Origin: Micromonospora halophytica
GTDB lineage: Bacteria; Actinomycetota; Actinomycetes; Mycobacteriales; Micromonosporaceae
Reading direction: 5' to 3'
DNA: 64,000 nt
Assembly: GCF_900090245.1 (NCBI RefSeq)
Contig: NZ_FMDN01000002.1
Coordinates: forward strand, 372,001-436,000
Below the pieces are notes generated by a model. The model ran no database searches and was not told the origin of the DNA. It saw nothing but the letters and a program-made list of their open reading frames with translations. The first letter of the stretch is position 1. Every line of letters starts with the position of its first letter. This document shows, piece by piece, positions 42,986 to 55,127 of this stretch. A program made the position numbers and the translations under genes.

Positions 42986-43453
42986 TCAGGCGGCGACGGC
43001 CTCCGCGAGGGCCTTGCGCCAGCCCTGCTGGTCGCGCGCCTCCCCCGGCATGTTCATCTCGGCGAACCGGACGACGCCGGCCTTGTCGATCACGAACGTG
43101 CCCCGGTTGGCGATGCCCGCCACGTCGTTGAAGACGCCGTACGCCTGGGCGACCGCCCCGTGCGGCCAGAAGTCGGCCAGCAGCGGGAACTGGTAGCCCT
43201 CCTTGTCGGCCCAGATCTTGTGGGCGTAGACCGAGTCGACGCTGACGGTGAGGACCTGGACGTCGTCGTTGACGTACTCGTTGAGGTTGTCCCGCACCTC
43301 GCAGAGTTCACCCTGGCAGATGCCGGTGAAGGCGAGCGGATAGAAGACCAGCAGCACGGTGCGCCTACCCCGGTAGTCCGAGAGCCGGACCTCCTGGTTG
43401 TTCTGGTCCTTGAGCACGAAGTCCGGCGCCTCGGCGCCAACCTCGATCGGCAT
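42986..43453 (-). CDS. AhpE-like peroxiredoxin
   Basis: A 155-residue thiol peroxidase. The fold starts IEVGAEAPDFVLKDQNNQEV, and the peroxidatic cysteine lies in LVFYPLAFTGICQGELCEVR, with the usual threonine three residues before it. A second cysteine five residues later (ELCEV) could be resolving. It continues with VLTVSVDSVYAHKIWADKEG and GTFVIDKAGVVRFAEMN. AhpE proteins reduce hydrogen peroxide, organic peroxides and peroxynitrite using mycothiol or mycoredoxin. An AAGGAGCTCGC site fixes the ATG at 43453. Confidence 0.92.
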   Translation of the reverse strand: MPIEVGAEAPDFVLKDQNNQEVRLSDYRGRRTVLLVFYPLAFTGICQGELCEVRDNLNEYVNDDVQVLTVSVDSVYAHKIWADKEGYQFPLLADFWPHGAVAQAYGVFNDVAGIANRGTFVIDKAGVVRFAEMNMPGEARDQQGWRKALAEAVAA

Positions 43454-43534
43454 GCGAGCTCCTTGGGTCGATTCTGGAGGTGACATCAGCCTGCCACACC
43501 CGGCGGCGGCTGCCGCCGGGTGACGGCGCTCGGG

Positions 43535-43972
43535 CTACTTCTTGCCCTTGGAGCCGCGCCGCAGCACGAGGCGGGCGCCGCTCCAGTCCCGTCCGGCGTT
43601 GACGGTGGAGGTCTGCTGGAGGCCGGCGGTCTGCGCCGACTCGGCGACCTCGCTCGGCTCGACGTGCCCGTCGCGGCCGGCCTTCGGGGTCAGCAGCCAC
43701 ACGACACCGGCGTCGGCCAGCGGGCCGAGGGCGTCGACGAGGAGTTCGAAGAGGTCACCGTCGCCGTCGCGGTACCACACCAGCACCGCGTCGACCACCT
43801 CGTCGGTGTCCTCGTCGACCAGATCTCCACAGCGGTCGGTCAGGGCGTCGCGGAGATCGGCGTCGACGTCGTCGTCGTACCCCATCTCCATGACGACCAT
43901 CCCCGGCTCGATCCCGAACCGGTCCGCCAGGCTGCGTACCCCGTCGGCGGCCTGACCAGCGGTCGCGCTCAC
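43535..43972 (-). CDS. DUF3052 protein
   Basis: A 145-residue acidic protein of the actinobacterial DUF3052 family: ADRFGIEPGMVVMEMGYDDD, LVWYRDGDGDLFELLVDALG, GVVWLLTPKAGRDGHVEPSE and ARLVLRRGSKGKK. Function is unknown; the fold is mixed alpha/beta. The GTG at 43972 is preceded by AGGAGG nine bases away; an ATG at 43993 would translate that ribosome binding site and is rejected. In many actinobacteria this gene lies between the peroxiredoxin and the E1 or AceE genes, as here. Confidence 0.9.
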   Translation of the reverse strand: MSATAGQAADGVRSLADRFGIEPGMVVMEMGYDDDVDADLRDALTDRCGDLVDEDTDEVVDAVLVWYRDGDGDLFELLVDALGPLADAGVVWLLTPKAGRDGHVEPSEVAESAQTAGLQQTSTVNAGRDWSGARLVLRRGSKGKK

Positions 43973-44083
43973 TGTCGCGTGCCTCCTCATCTCATCCTCG
44001 CCCGACGGCGTCGTCGACGCCGTCGGGCCAAGTCCACACAGTTGCGGCCCTCCGCGCAAGTGGCGCACCGGGTGGAACGGAAT

Positions 44084-46834
44084 TTACCGTGCCAGCAGGG
44101 CGCGGGCACCCTGGGTGATGGCTTCCTCGGAGACCAGAACCTGACGTGCCGCCGGGCCTAATGGTACAAACGAGTCAATTGCGGCTACTCGCCGCGCGGC
44201 TCCGACATACCCGGCGTCCACCAGGGCCGCGATGATCCCCTCGCCCACCCCGCCGGAGCGGCGCGTCTCGTCCACCACCAGCACCCGGCCGGTCGCCGAC
44301 GCCTCCCGGATGATGTCCGCCACGGGCAGCGGGGCCAGCCAGCGCAGGTCCACCACCCGGGTGCCGATCCCCTCGTCGGCGAGGGTGGCCGCCGCCCGCA
44401 GCGACATCCGCACCCCGTTACCGAAGGTGAGGATCGTGACGTCCTCGGCGGAGCCGACGCCGTAGACCCGGGCCCGGCCGATCGGCACGTGCCCGGCCGC
44501 CCACGCGCCAGGTTCGGCGTACTGCCCCAGCCACTCGCCGTCGCCCGGCTCGTACAGGTCACGGACGTGGTAGAGGGCGATGGGCTCCAGCAGGACGCTC
44601 ACCGTGCCGTCCACCGCCGCGGCGGCCAGGCAGGTCCGCAGCAGGGGCGCGGCGTCGTCCGGCCGCGCCGGCACCGCGATCACCAGACCGGGCACGTCCC
44701 GGAGTACGGCCACCGAGTTGTCGTTGTGGAAGTGCCCGCCGAAGCCCTCCTGGTACGCCAGCCCCGGCACCCGCACCACCATCGGGTTGCGGAACGCACC
44801 CTGCGAGAAGAACTGCATGGTGGCCGCCTCGCCGCGCACCTGGTCCTCCGCGTTGTGCAGGTACGCCAGGTACTGGATCTCCGGCACCGGCAGCATCCCG
44901 GCCAGCCCGGCGCCCAGGCCGAGCCCGAGCACCGACGTCTCGTCGAGCAGCGTGTCGAAGACCCGGGCCGCGCCGAACTTCTCCCGCAGCCCCTTCGTCA
45001 CCCCGTACACCCCGCCCTTGGCGGCGACGTCCTCGCCGAAGACCGCCATGCCGGGGTGGGCGAGCATGGCGTCGGCGAGCGCCGCGTTGACGCTCTGCGC
45101 GAGGGTGAGCGGGCCGGCCAGCTCCGGCGGCTTCCCGCCGAACAGTTCGGCGCGCATCCCCGCGCCCGGCCCGGCGGCCCGGGCGGCCAGTTCGGCCACC
45201 GTGGCGGCGACCCGGGCCGGCCGGCGCGGCGCCAACGGGGCCACCACCTCGGCGACGCTGCCCAGCTTCGGCTCCTCCAGCACCTCCTCGGCGATCCGGC
45301 GGACCTGCCAGCCGCGTTCGTCGTACCGGGTGAGCAGTTCCTCGCCGGTGGCCATCCCCGCCTCCACCAGCATCCGGGCGGTGGCCAGCAGCGGGTCGCG
45401 CGCCTCGTCGGCGGCGATCTCGGCGGTGCTGCGGTACGCGGTCTCGGCGTCGGCTCCCGCGTGTCCCATCAGCCGTACCGTGCGCAGGTGCAGCACCGCC
45501 GGCCGACGGTGCCGCCGCACCCAGGCCGCGGCCTCGGCCGCCACCGCGTACGTCCCGACCGGGTCCTCGCCGTCGGCGGCGAAGTACCGCACCCCGGGAC
45601 GTGCCCGCAACGCCCGCTCGACCCAGCCCTCCGGCGAGCGGACGCTGATGCCGAGGCCGTTGTCCTCGCAGAGGAAGAGCACCGGGATACGCAGTCCGGT
45701 GTGGTCGTACCAGCCGGCGGTGTTCAGCGCGGCGGTGGCGCTGGCGTGGTTGACCGAGGCGTCGCCGAAGGAGCAGACCACGATGGCGTCCCGGGGCCAG
45801 GGCGAGCGCAGCGGGGTGTCGCCGCCACGCCGGCCGGCGCTCTCGACCCGGCGCAGCCGTTCCAGGGCGAGTCCGAGGCCGACCGCCCGGGGCAGGTGCG
45901 AGGCGATCGTCGAGGTGGTCGGCACGACGGCCAGGTCGGCCCGACCGAAGACCTTGTGCCGACCCCCGGCGATCGGCTCCTGCGCCGAGGCCACCATGCC
46001 GCGCAGCACGTCCCGCGCCGCGGCCGCGTACGCGTCGTCGCCGGGCCCGCCCGGTCCGCGGTCGGCCACGGCGGGCTCGGCGGTGGCCTCTCCACGCTGC
46101 CCCGGGTCCGCGCCGGCTGTGGGGCGCGCAACCGCCGCGTCGTCGGCGGCTGCCGCACCGGCCGACAGTTCGACGGTCACCGCCTCGGCGGTGCCGTCCG
46201 CCCCGACCCGGTACCCGGCCGTCACGGCGGCCTCGGTGACGGCGGGAACGGCGGGCCCGGAACCGGCGGTCGGCTCCGGCCCGCCGCCTGTCGGGTCCGC
46301 CACGTTGTCGTCGGGGCCGTCGTCGGCCGCGTCGTCGGGGCCGTCGGCAGCGGCGGAGCCACTGGCCGCGGGCGCACCGTCGGCGGGGCCGTCGGCAGCG
46401 GCGGAGCCGCTGGAGGTGGGCGTGCCGTCGGCGGGGCCCGGGGCGGGGAACTCGCCGGCGGCCTGGGCGGCACGGGTGCAGTAGAACGCTCCCGAGCGGT
46501 AGTGCAGCAGCGCCGGGTCGGTGGGGCGCAGCGCGGCGGCGACCACCGCGTTGGCCTCGTGACCGGCCGAGCCGATGGTGTAGTAGCCCTCGTCGAAGCT
46601 GCGCAGCCAGCGTCCGGCCAGGTCGAGCTGGCGGCTGGTGACCTGGGCGTCGAAGAGGGCGAGCAGGTGCCGCCCGGTCAGCGCGGCGCCGGCGCGCACC
46701 GGCTCGGCCGGGTCACGCCGCCGCTCGGGCTCGGGCAGCGCGCCCAGGGTCTCCCGGAACCGGTCGTCGAGATCTTGCGGGGTGGTCACGCGATCAGCAT
46801 TACCGACGGAGGCCAGAGTCGCCCACTCAGACAC
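44084..46834 (-). CDS. 2-oxoacid dehydrogenase E1, alpha-beta fusion with disordered insertion
   Basis: Up to 916 residues (901 if it starts at the GTG at 46789). The alpha part spans residues 45-545 and contains the thiamine diphosphate motif from [20 protein letters not shown] to FLCEDNG. The beta part (about 585-916) starts [20 protein letters not shown] and includes [18 protein letters not shown] and [19 protein letters not shown]. Together they form the E1 decarboxylase of a branched-chain or related 2-oxoacid dehydrogenase. Residues 128-266 are a low-complexity Ala/Gly/Asp/Pro insertion with an 18-residue repeat ([10 protein letters not shown]), placed in a loop between [10 protein letters not shown] and [13 protein letters not shown]. 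No E2 or E3 gene is nearby. Confidence 0.88.
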   Translation of the reverse strand: MSEWATLASVGNADRVTTPQDLDDRFRETLGALPEPERRRDPAEPVRAGAALTGRHLLALFDAQVTSRQLDLAGRWLRSFDEGYYTIGSAGHEANAVVAAALRPTDPALLHYRSGAFYCTRAAQAAGEFPAPGPADGTPTSSGSAAADGPADGAPAASGSAAADGPDDAADDGPDDNVADPTGGGPEPTAGSGPAVPAVTEAAVTAGYRVGADGTAEAVTVELSAGAAAADDAAVARPTAGADPGQRGEATAEPAVADRGPGGPGDDAYAAAARDVLRGMVASAQEPIAGGRHKVFGRADLAVVPTTSTIASHLPRAVGLGLALERLRRVESAGRRGGDTPLRSPWPRDAIVVCSFGDASVNHASATAALNTAGWYDHTGLRIPVLFLCEDNGLGISVRSPEGWVERALRARPGVRYFAADGEDPVGTYAVAAEAAAWVRRHRRPAVLHLRTVRLMGHAGADAETAYRSTAEIAADEARDPLLATARMLVEAGMATGEELLTRYDERGWQVRRIAEEVLEEPKLGSVAEVVAPLAPRRPARVAATVAELAARAAGPGAGMRAELFGGKPPELAGPLTLAQSVNAALADAMLAHPGMAVFGEDVAAKGGVYGVTKGLREKFGAARVFDTLLDETSVLGLGLGAGLAGMLPVPEIQYLAYLHNAEDQVRGEAATMQFFSQGAFRNPMVVRVPGLAYQEGFGGHFHNDNSVAVLRDVPGLVIAVPARPDDAAPLLRTCLAAAAVDGTVSVLLEPIALYHVRDLYEPGDGEWLGQYAEPGAWAAGHVPIGRARVYGVGSAEDVTILTFGNGVRMSLRAAATLADEGIGTRVVDLRWLAPLPVADIIREASATGRVLVVDETRRSGGVGEGIIAALVDAGYVGAARRVAAIDSFVPLGPAARQVLVSEEAITQGARALLAR

Positions 46835-46900
46835 GGTCCGCCGGACGGGCTCACACCGCCGTGCACCACAGCCACCTGGCGCGAGGCTCCTGTCCGCCCG

Positions 46901-47635
46901 TCAGGTGGCCACGGCGACGCCCAGGAGCAGCGCGAGGCCGGCGCAGAACCCGATGGTGTGGATGGCCTTGTCGTGTGCGGCCGGTTTCGTGGTCAGTTCG
47001 GGGACCAGGTCCGCCAGGGCGATGTAGATGAAGTTGCCGGCGGCGAACGGGATCAGCACCGCGACGTCGAGGTGGCCGGACAGGGCGTAGGCGGCGAGGG
47101 CGCCGAGCAGCACCGTGGAGGCGGACACCACGTTCCAGACCAGCGCGCGTCCCCTGCTCCAGCCGCTGTGCACCAGGATGCCGAAGTCACCCATCTCCTG
47201 CGGTATCTCGTGGGCTGCGGCGACCAGCCAGGTGACGATCCCCAACCGGATGTCGGTGACGAAGGCCGCGCCGATGGCCAACCCGCCGATGAGGTTGTGC
47301 AGGGCGTCCGCGACCAGGATCAGATATCCCACGGGACGGTGCGCGGAGACCGGCCGGTGGCAGTGGTGCCAGTGCAGGTACTGCTCGAGGATCAGGAAGG
47401 CCAGCAGCCCGGCGGCCAGCCAGACGTAGACGCCCAGGGAGTTGCCGAGCGCCGAGACCGATTCGGGCAGCATGTGGAACAGCGCGCCGCCGACCAATGA
47501 ACCGGCGGCCAGCGCCACCAGGGGAAGGACGATCCGGTCGAAGATCCGGTCGGGGAGGATGAACGTCAGGCTGCCCGACAGCGCCAGCGCGGTCATCGCC
47601 GAGCCGGCCAGGACGATCCACACGAGTGTCGGCAA
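46901..47635 (-). CDS. ZIP-family metal transporter
   Basis: A 244-residue membrane protein with eight helices. The metal-site helices are [20 protein letters not shown] and [20 protein letters not shown], with the HN..G and HE.PQE patterns of ZIP proteins. A histidine cluster ([15 protein letters not shown]) in the central loop is typical. The family imports zinc, iron or manganese. I chose TTG at 47635 because GGGAGG precedes it at the right distance; the frame is open to a GTG at 47722. Confidence 0.85.
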   Translation of the reverse strand: MPTLVWIVLAGSAMTALALSGSLTFILPDRIFDRIVLPLVALAAGSLVGGALFHMLPESVSALGNSLGVYVWLAAGLLAFLILEQYLHWHHCHRPVSAHRPVGYLILVADALHNLIGGLAIGAAFVTDIRLGIVTWLVAAAHEIPQEMGDFGILVHSGWSRGRALVWNVVSASTVLLGALAAYALSGHLDVAVLIPFAAGNFIYIALADLVPELTTKPAAHDKAIHTIGFCAGLALLLGVAVAT

Positions 47636-47814
47636 CGCCCACCTCCCGTCCTCGATCCGGGTGCTGCCGGCCCTCTCCCGAGCGAGGACTGCAAGGCTGA
47701 TCGGACCGGCCCGGGTCGACACCCGTCTCCATACCTACCGCAGCGACACGGTCACCGTGGTGAGACTCCGTCCTCGGACGGCAACCGCCGCCTGCACCGC
47801 CCTGCCGAACTGCC

Positions 47815-48288
47815 TCACCGTTGCCGGTCGGACGGCTCCGGGCAGCCGCCGTCGGAGACCTTCCACACCAGCTCGCGCAGGACGGCCAACTCCTCGGTGC
47901 TGAGCGGGGCGAGCAGCCGGGAGTCGGACATCACCCGGTGCACCCGCTCCCGCATCCGGCGGCCCGCCTCGGTGACGACCAGCGTCTTCTGCCGCCGGTC
48001 GGCGGGGTCGACCCGGCGTTCGACGAGGCCGGCCTGCTCCAGCTTGTCGACCAGGGCGGTCACGTTGGACCGGTCGCAGCGCAGCTGCTCGGCGAGGTCG
48101 CGGGCGGGCGACGGACGGTCCGGGTCGAGCTGGTGCAGGGCGCGCGCGGCGGCCGGTGTCAGCCCCAGCCCGGCGATGTCGACGTCCTGGTAGTGCCGGA
48201 TGGCGGCGGCGATGTGCATGATCCGCCGGACCGCGTCGCCGGCCAGTTCGGCGCGGTCACCCGGGTCGACCCCGACGCTGCCTGTCAT
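47815..48288 (-). CDS. MarR-family transcriptional regulator
   Basis: A 157-residue winged-helix protein. The recognition region is ARDLAEQLRCDRSNVTALVD followed by KLEQAGLVERRVDPADRRQK, the MarR wing. Such proteins usually repress their own and a neighbouring gene and release DNA on binding phenolic ligands or oxidation. The ATG at 48288 gives the family's normal N-terminus. A palindrome upstream (48316-48346) is a candidate operator. Confidence 0.92.
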   Translation of the reverse strand: MTGSVGVDPGDRAELAGDAVRRIMHIAAAIRHYQDVDIAGLGLTPAAARALHQLDPDRPSPARDLAEQLRCDRSNVTALVDKLEQAGLVERRVDPADRRQKTLVVTEAGRRMRERVHRVMSDSRLLAPLSTEELAVLRELVWKVSDGGCPEPSDRQR

Positions 48289-48315
48289 GCCGACAATGGT
48301 ACGCAGGCCGCAACA

Positions 48316-48346
48316 GTTGACCTGCTCCACTGTCTAATGGGTCAAC
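48316..48346. promoter_or_regulatory. Inverted repeat upstream of MarR
   Basis: GTTGACC (48316-48322) and GGTCAAC (48340-48346) form a 7-bp inverted repeat with a 17-base centre, 28 bases upstream of the MarR start. The half-sites lie 24 bases apart, just over two helical turns. Confidence 0.45.
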
Positions 48347-48445
48347 CAGCCTTGCCGATCATGAAGCCCACGGGTCGTCATCGACAGGCCGACGGCGAGC
48401 CGGGGCCAGGGTTCCCGCCCCTCACGCCCCGACGGCCGCGCAGCC

Positions 48446-48494
48446 TCCTGGAAAGAGTGGCTGTGCAGTGGTCGCGTGGCCACTCTTTCCAGGA
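48446..48494. repeat. Long hairpin element
   Basis: Perfect 16-bp arms TCCTGGAAAGAGTGGC (48446-48461) and GCCACTCTTTCCAGGA (48479-48494) with a 17-base loop, in the gap between the MarR and YjbQ genes. Its GGAAAG-GTGGC core resembles that of the hairpin at 57808-57853. Confidence 0.85.
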
Positions 48495-48554
48495 AGGAGA
48501 GGTCACGGCGCGCGGCCCGGGATTCATGCCTGCCGGTCGCCCCCGGGGCGGACG

Positions 48555-48959
48555 TCAGCCGGGAAGGAAGGAGAAGCGGACCTGGCGGCTCGGGTTGTCG
48601 CCGTTGGTGTCGACCAGGCAGACCGACTGCCAGGTGCCGAGTTGGAGCCGCCCACCGAGCACCGGCAGCGTCGCGTACGGCGGGACGAACGCGGGCAGCA
48701 CGTGGTCGCGCCCGTGCCCGGGCGAGCCGTGCCGGTGCCGCCAGCGGTCGTCGGTGGGGAGCAGGTCGTCCAGGGCCCGCAGCAGGTCGTCGTCGGAGCC
48801 CGCGCCGGTCTCGATGATCGCCAGGCCGGCGGTGGCGTGCGGCACGAAGACGTGCAGCAGCCCGTCTCCCTGCCCGGAGACGAACCGCTCGGCCTCGGCG
48901 GTGATGTCCAGGACGGTGGGCCGGGAACCGGTCCGGACGTTGATCACCTCACTACGCAT
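48555..48959 (-). CDS. YjbQ/UPF0047-family protein
   Basis: A protein of about 134 residues. The family core is visible: ERFVSGQGDGLLHVFVPHAT, AGLAIIETGAGSDDDLLRAL, HRHGSPGHGRDHVLPAFVPP and LQLGTWQSVCLVDTNG, with the histidines that surround a metal or catalytic site. YjbQ proteins can substitute for thiamine phosphate synthase in tests, but their normal role is unsettled. An ATG three codons upstream (48968) is an alternative start. Confidence 0.9.
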   Translation of the reverse strand: MRSEVINVRTGSRPTVLDITAEAERFVSGQGDGLLHVFVPHATAGLAIIETGAGSDDDLLRALDDLLPTDDRWRHRHGSPGHGRDHVLPAFVPPYATLPVLGGRLQLGTWQSVCLVDTNGDNPSRQVRFSFLPG

Positions 48960-49193
48960 ACGGCGCATTCTGCCCCACCGCTCAGGAGTTGCCGTCGTCC
49001 GAGTCTCCCCGGTTCCGCCGACGGGCGCCGCGGACGCGGGACGCCGGGCGGCGCAGCCCTCGGTCGCACAAAGTTACTGGTGGGTACCTGTGTCGAGCGT
49101 CGCGTCTCCGGGCGGTGGGCGTGACGACGGGTGCCAACAGGGGGCAGGATGGCGCTAGAGACCTATCCCACACACACAACCGAGGGAACGCCT

Positions 49194-51932
<2,739 letters not shown>

Positions 51933-51947
51933 CGCACGCGTACCCGC

Positions 51948-51978
51948 AGGGGCCCGGCGCACCGCGCGCCGGGCCCCT
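51948..51978 (+). terminator. Terminator of aceE
   Basis: Arms AGGGGCCCGGCGC (51948-51960) and GCGCCGGGCCCCT (51966-51978) form a perfect 13-bp stem with a five-base loop, 15 bases after the aceE stop, followed by TTC. Confidence 0.85.
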
Positions 51979-52192
51979 TCGCGTGCGCGGCGGTATGACG
52001 CAACCGGTATCCACCACGCTGCTTGCCCACACCGACCCATCGCATCCACAATTCTCGATAAATGTCGGCGCGTCCGGGACGCCACGCGATGCCGCGTCGC
52101 CCCGGGCCGGTCCGGTGGACCTCCCCGTCGCGCCCGTCCACCCACCGCTCGGGACCCCGACGCCACGCCGGGCGCGACGGTGGGGAGACGGC

Positions 52193-53482
52193 ATGAGAGT
52201 CGTCCGGATCGGAATGGCCCTGGCGGTCGGCACCCTGGCGGTGTCGATGCTCGGGTCGGGGACGCCCACGGTGGCGCACTCGCCGGACACGCCCGCCGGG
52301 CGTGCCTCGGCCCAGGAGTTCATGGCGCAGCGCGAACCGACCCAGCAGTTGGCCGCCGCCGCGGCCGCGACCTGCACCAACGGGCAGGCGGCGGGGTATC
52401 CCTGCCGCAACGTCGACCTGCTGTCGTTCATGCCGCTGAGCACCATCGGGGGCAGCCAGGCCAACGACATCTGGGGCTGGACGGACAGCCAGACCGGCAA
52501 GGAGTACGCGCTGGTCGGGCGTCGCAACGGCACCTCGTTCGTGGACGTGTCCAACCCCACCGCGCCGGTCTACCTGGGCAACCTGCCCGCGTACCAGAAC
52601 CGGACGGCGATCTGGCGGGACATCAAGGTCTACCGGAACCACGCGTACGTGGTGGCCGACGTGTCGGGCCACGGGATGCAGGTCTTCGACCTGACCCGGC
52701 TGCGGGGCGTCACCACCCCGAAGACCTGGACGTCGGACGCGCAGTACAACCGGTTCGGCAACTCGCACAACATCGCGATCAACGAGGAGACCGGGTACGC
52801 GTACGCGGTGGGGTCGAACACCTGCTCCGGCGGGCTGCACATGGTCGACATCCGCAACCCGAAGTCCCCGGTGCAGGCCGGCTGCGTCAGCACCGACGGG
52901 TACACCCACGACACCCAGTGCGTCGTCTACCGCGGCCCGGACACCACCTACACCGGCCGGGAGATCTGCGTCAGCTCCAACGAGGACACCGTCACCGTGG
53001 CGGACGTGACCACCAAGTCGGCGCCCCGCCAGCTCGCCCGGATCGGCTACACCGGCCGCGCGTACACCCACCAGGGCTGGTTCACCGGGGACCAGCGGTA
53101 CTTCCTGCTCGACGACGAGCTGGACGAGTCCCGGCGCGGGGTGAACACCCAGACTTACATCTGGGACCTGGCCGACCTGGACGCGCCCCGGCACATCGGC
53201 ACCTACAGCGCCCCGACCGGGGTCCGGGCCACCGACCACAACCAGTACGTCAAGGGCAACTACAGCTACCAGGCCAACTACCGGGCCGGGCTGCGCATCC
53301 TGGACCTGCGGGACGTGGCGGCCGGGCGCGCGACGGAGGCCGGGTACTTCGACGTCTACCCGTCCAGCAACAGCAGCTCGATGAACGGGGCGTGGAGCGT
53401 CTACCCGTACTTCCCGAGCGGAACCGTGGTGGTCAGCGGCATCGAACAGGGGCTCTTCGTCCTCCAGCCCCGGTTGTCGTGA
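52193..53482 (+). CDS. Secreted LVIVD/choice-of-anchor-B type protein
   Basis: A 429-residue exported protein. The signal peptide is IGMALAVGTLAVSMLGSG, cut near TVAHS. The body has beta-propeller-like repeats of the form VFDLTRL, MVDIRNPKSPVQ, VADVTTKSAP, IWDLADLDAPRHIG and ILDLRDV, each about 45-60 residues apart, as in LVIVD-repeat and choice-of-anchor B proteins. It shows no lipobox or C-terminal anchor, so it is probably released. Cysteine pairs (TCTNGQ, YPCRN) may form disulfides. The ATG follows GGGGAG. The next gene overlaps its stop by GTGA. Confidence 0.82.
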   Translation: MRVVRIGMALAVGTLAVSMLGSGTPTVAHSPDTPAGRASAQEFMAQREPTQQLAAAAAATCTNGQAAGYPCRNVDLLSFMPLSTIGGSQANDIWGWTDSQTGKEYALVGRRNGTSFVDVSNPTAPVYLGNLPAYQNRTAIWRDIKVYRNHAYVVADVSGHGMQVFDLTRLRGVTTPKTWTSDAQYNRFGNSHNIAINEETGYAYAVGSNTCSGGLHMVDIRNPKSPVQAGCVSTDGYTHDTQCVVYRGPDTTYTGREICVSSNEDTVTVADVTTKSAPRQLARIGYTGRAYTHQGWFTGDQRYFLLDDELDESRRGVNTQTYIWDLADLDAPRHIGTYSAPTGVRATDHNQYVKGNYSYQANYRAGLRILDLRDVAAGRATEAGYFDVYPSSNSSSMNGAWSVYPYFPSGTVVVSGIEQGLFVLQPRLS

Positions 53483-54396
53483 CCGCGACCAGTGACCGGC
53501 CGGTGCTGCCGGCCCTCGACCGAGCCGAGGGGGCGTCCCAGTGGCGCCCCCGCCCGGACGGCGGCCGGGTGCACCGGTACCTGGCCGCCGCCCTGGTCCT
53601 CGGGCTGACCCTGGCGCTCGGCTTCGTGGCGGGACGGCTCGGCGCCACGCCGGCGCCGGTCCGGTCCGCGACGCCGGGCCCGGCCGCCCACGCCGACCAC
53701 GGCCCGGCCGGGTTGCAGGTCTCCCACGACGGCTGGACCCTCGTGCTGGACACCCCCGCCCTGACCGCCGGCCGCCCGGGTGAGCTGGTCTTCCGTATCA
53801 CCGACGCGGCCGGCGCGCCGGTGACCCGGTTCCAGCTCAACCACGAGCGGCTGATGCACCTGGTCCTGGTGGGGCGGGACCTGACCGGCTACCGGCACGT
53901 GCACCCGGAGATGGCCGCCGACGGGACCTGGCGGGCCCCGGTCACCCCGGAGGCGCCCGGGCCGCTGCGGGCGATCGCCGACTTCTGGCCGCAGGGCGCC
54001 GCCCGGCAGGTCACCCTGGGCGTCGACGTGCCGGTGCCCGGCCGGTACGCGCCCCGCCCGGCGGCCGAGCCGCAGGAGACCATCCTCGTCGACGGTTACA
54101 CGGTCACCCTGGACGGCGGCCTGCGTCCCGGCGAGTCGAACCAGGTGCTGGTGTGGCTCGGCCGCGACGGTCGGCCGGTCGACGACCTGCAACCGCACCT
54201 CGGCGCGTACGGGCACCTGGTGGCGTTGCGCCACGGTGACCTGGCCTACCTGCACGTGCACCCGGCGGCGGCGAGCCGGCCCGAGTCGGTGGTGGCGTTC
54301 GGCGTGACGGTGCCGTCGGCGGGCACCTACCGACTGTTCTTCGAGTTCCGGCACCGTGACGTCGTCCACGTCGCGGCGTTCACCGTCACCGCGTGA
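53479..54396 (+). CDS. Membrane-anchored or secreted HxH protein
   Basis: A 305-residue protein with one N-terminal helix (YLAAALVLGLTLALGFVAG) and an outer part of about 250 residues in two related halves. The first contains RLMHLVLVGRDLTGYRHVHP and the second GHLVALRHGDLAYLHVHPAA; the repeated HxHP segments and an HADHG near the helix could bind metal. Each half looks like a beta sandwich (GELVFRITDAAGAPVTRFQL). Function is unknown; metal handling is an inference. The GTG start overlaps the previous stop by four bases, so both proteins are likely made together. Confidence 0.75.
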   Translation: MTATSDRPVLPALDRAEGASQWRPRPDGGRVHRYLAAALVLGLTLALGFVAGRLGATPAPVRSATPGPAAHADHGPAGLQVSHDGWTLVLDTPALTAGRPGELVFRITDAAGAPVTRFQLNHERLMHLVLVGRDLTGYRHVHPEMAADGTWRAPVTPEAPGPLRAIADFWPQGAARQVTLGVDVPVPGRYAPRPAAEPQETILVDGYTVTLDGGLRPGESNQVLVWLGRDGRPVDDLQPHLGAYGHLVALRHGDLAYLHVHPAAASRPESVVAFGVTVPSAGTYRLFFEFRHRDVVHVAAFTVTA

Positions 54397-54418
54397 CTCC
54401 GGCACCCGGACGCAAGCC

Positions 54419-54462
54419 GGCGGTGGTCCGGACGTCCCTGGCGGGGACGCCGGGCCACCGCC
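54419..54462. terminator. Bidirectional terminator
   Basis: GGCGGTGG and CGTCCC pair with GGGACG and CCACCGCC around a short loop, with some mismatch in the middle. It lies between the convergent HxH protein and SRPBCC genes. Confidence 0.55.
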
Positions 54463-54493
54463 GTCGCGGGTGACGCCGTAGGACGTGGCCTGG

Positions 54494-54940
54494 TCAGCCG
54501 ACGGCGGCCAGATCGGTGAGCCGGGCCAACGAGTCCTCCAGGTCGGCGCCGACCCGACGCAGCCCGAGCCGGAGCAGGGCTGCCTTGACCGGTCCGGCCG
54601 GCCACCGTACGACGATGAGCCGCACGACCGTCCCGCCCTCCTCCTCGTCGGGAGTGAGCTGGACGTAGATCTCGGTGCGCGCCTCGGCCCGGGCGCCGGC
54701 GCCCCTGGCCCGTTCCCGCCAGCCGATCAGGGTCGGCTCCTGGTAGGCGATCACCTCGGCCTCGTGCGCCGCGCCGCGTCCGGCCTGGACCAGCTGCCGC
54801 CGGCCGAAGCCCTCACCCGAGAGGACCTCGGCCGCGCGGACGCCCGCCAGCCAGGCCGGCAACTGCTCGGCCCGCTGCACGACGTCCCAGACCGCTTCCA
54901 CCGGCGCCATCACGTGCGCACTGCGTTCCACGAGGATCAT
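54494..54940 (-). CDS. SRPBCC/START-like protein
   Basis: A 148-residue protein with the helix-grip fold pattern of the SRPBCC superfamily: VERSAHVMAPVEAVWDVVQR at the start, VIAYQEPTLIGWRERARGAG in the middle strands and a long C-terminal helix (GLRRVGADLEDSLARLTDLA). Such proteins hold a hydrophobic ligand; many act in polyketide cyclisation or as lipid carriers. No polyketide genes are nearby. A GGGGGAAGA site precedes the ATG at 54940. Confidence 0.8.
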   Translation of the reverse strand: MILVERSAHVMAPVEAVWDVVQRAEQLPAWLAGVRAAEVLSGEGFGRRQLVQAGRGAAHEAEVIAYQEPTLIGWRERARGAGARAEARTEIYVQLTPDEEEGGTVVRLIVVRWPAGPVKAALLRLGLRRVGADLEDSLARLTDLAAVG

Positions 54941-55094
54941 TTCTGTCTTCCCCCACTGAGGACATCCGCGATATTCGGCACTCTATGCGCAAAATCGGAC
55001 GTAAGTGGACGGGTTCGGAAAAGACACGCCGAAGACCCTTGCGCCCCGCATTGTCGAGGACCTATGGCGCAACGGGCCCGGCAGCCCCTAGAGT

Positions 55095-55111
55095 CGCGAA
55101 CACAATTCGCG
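55095..55111. promoter_or_regulatory. Palindromic operator candidate before the beta-glucosidase
   Basis: CGCGAA-CACAA-TTCGCG, 6-bp perfect arms, lies 16 bases before the GH1 start codon and overlaps the presumed early leader. Such sites are typical of LacI-type sugar regulators, but no regulator gene adjoins. Confidence 0.4.
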
Positions 55112-55127
55112 TTCCCGGGAGGGGTCC

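Noticed and set aside
44489..47500. A 1003-residue open frame on the plus strand across the E1 fusion and ZIP genes
   Set aside because: It is antisense to two recognised genes; its translation is Arg/Gly/Pro/His-rich with no motifs, a product of GC-biased third positions.
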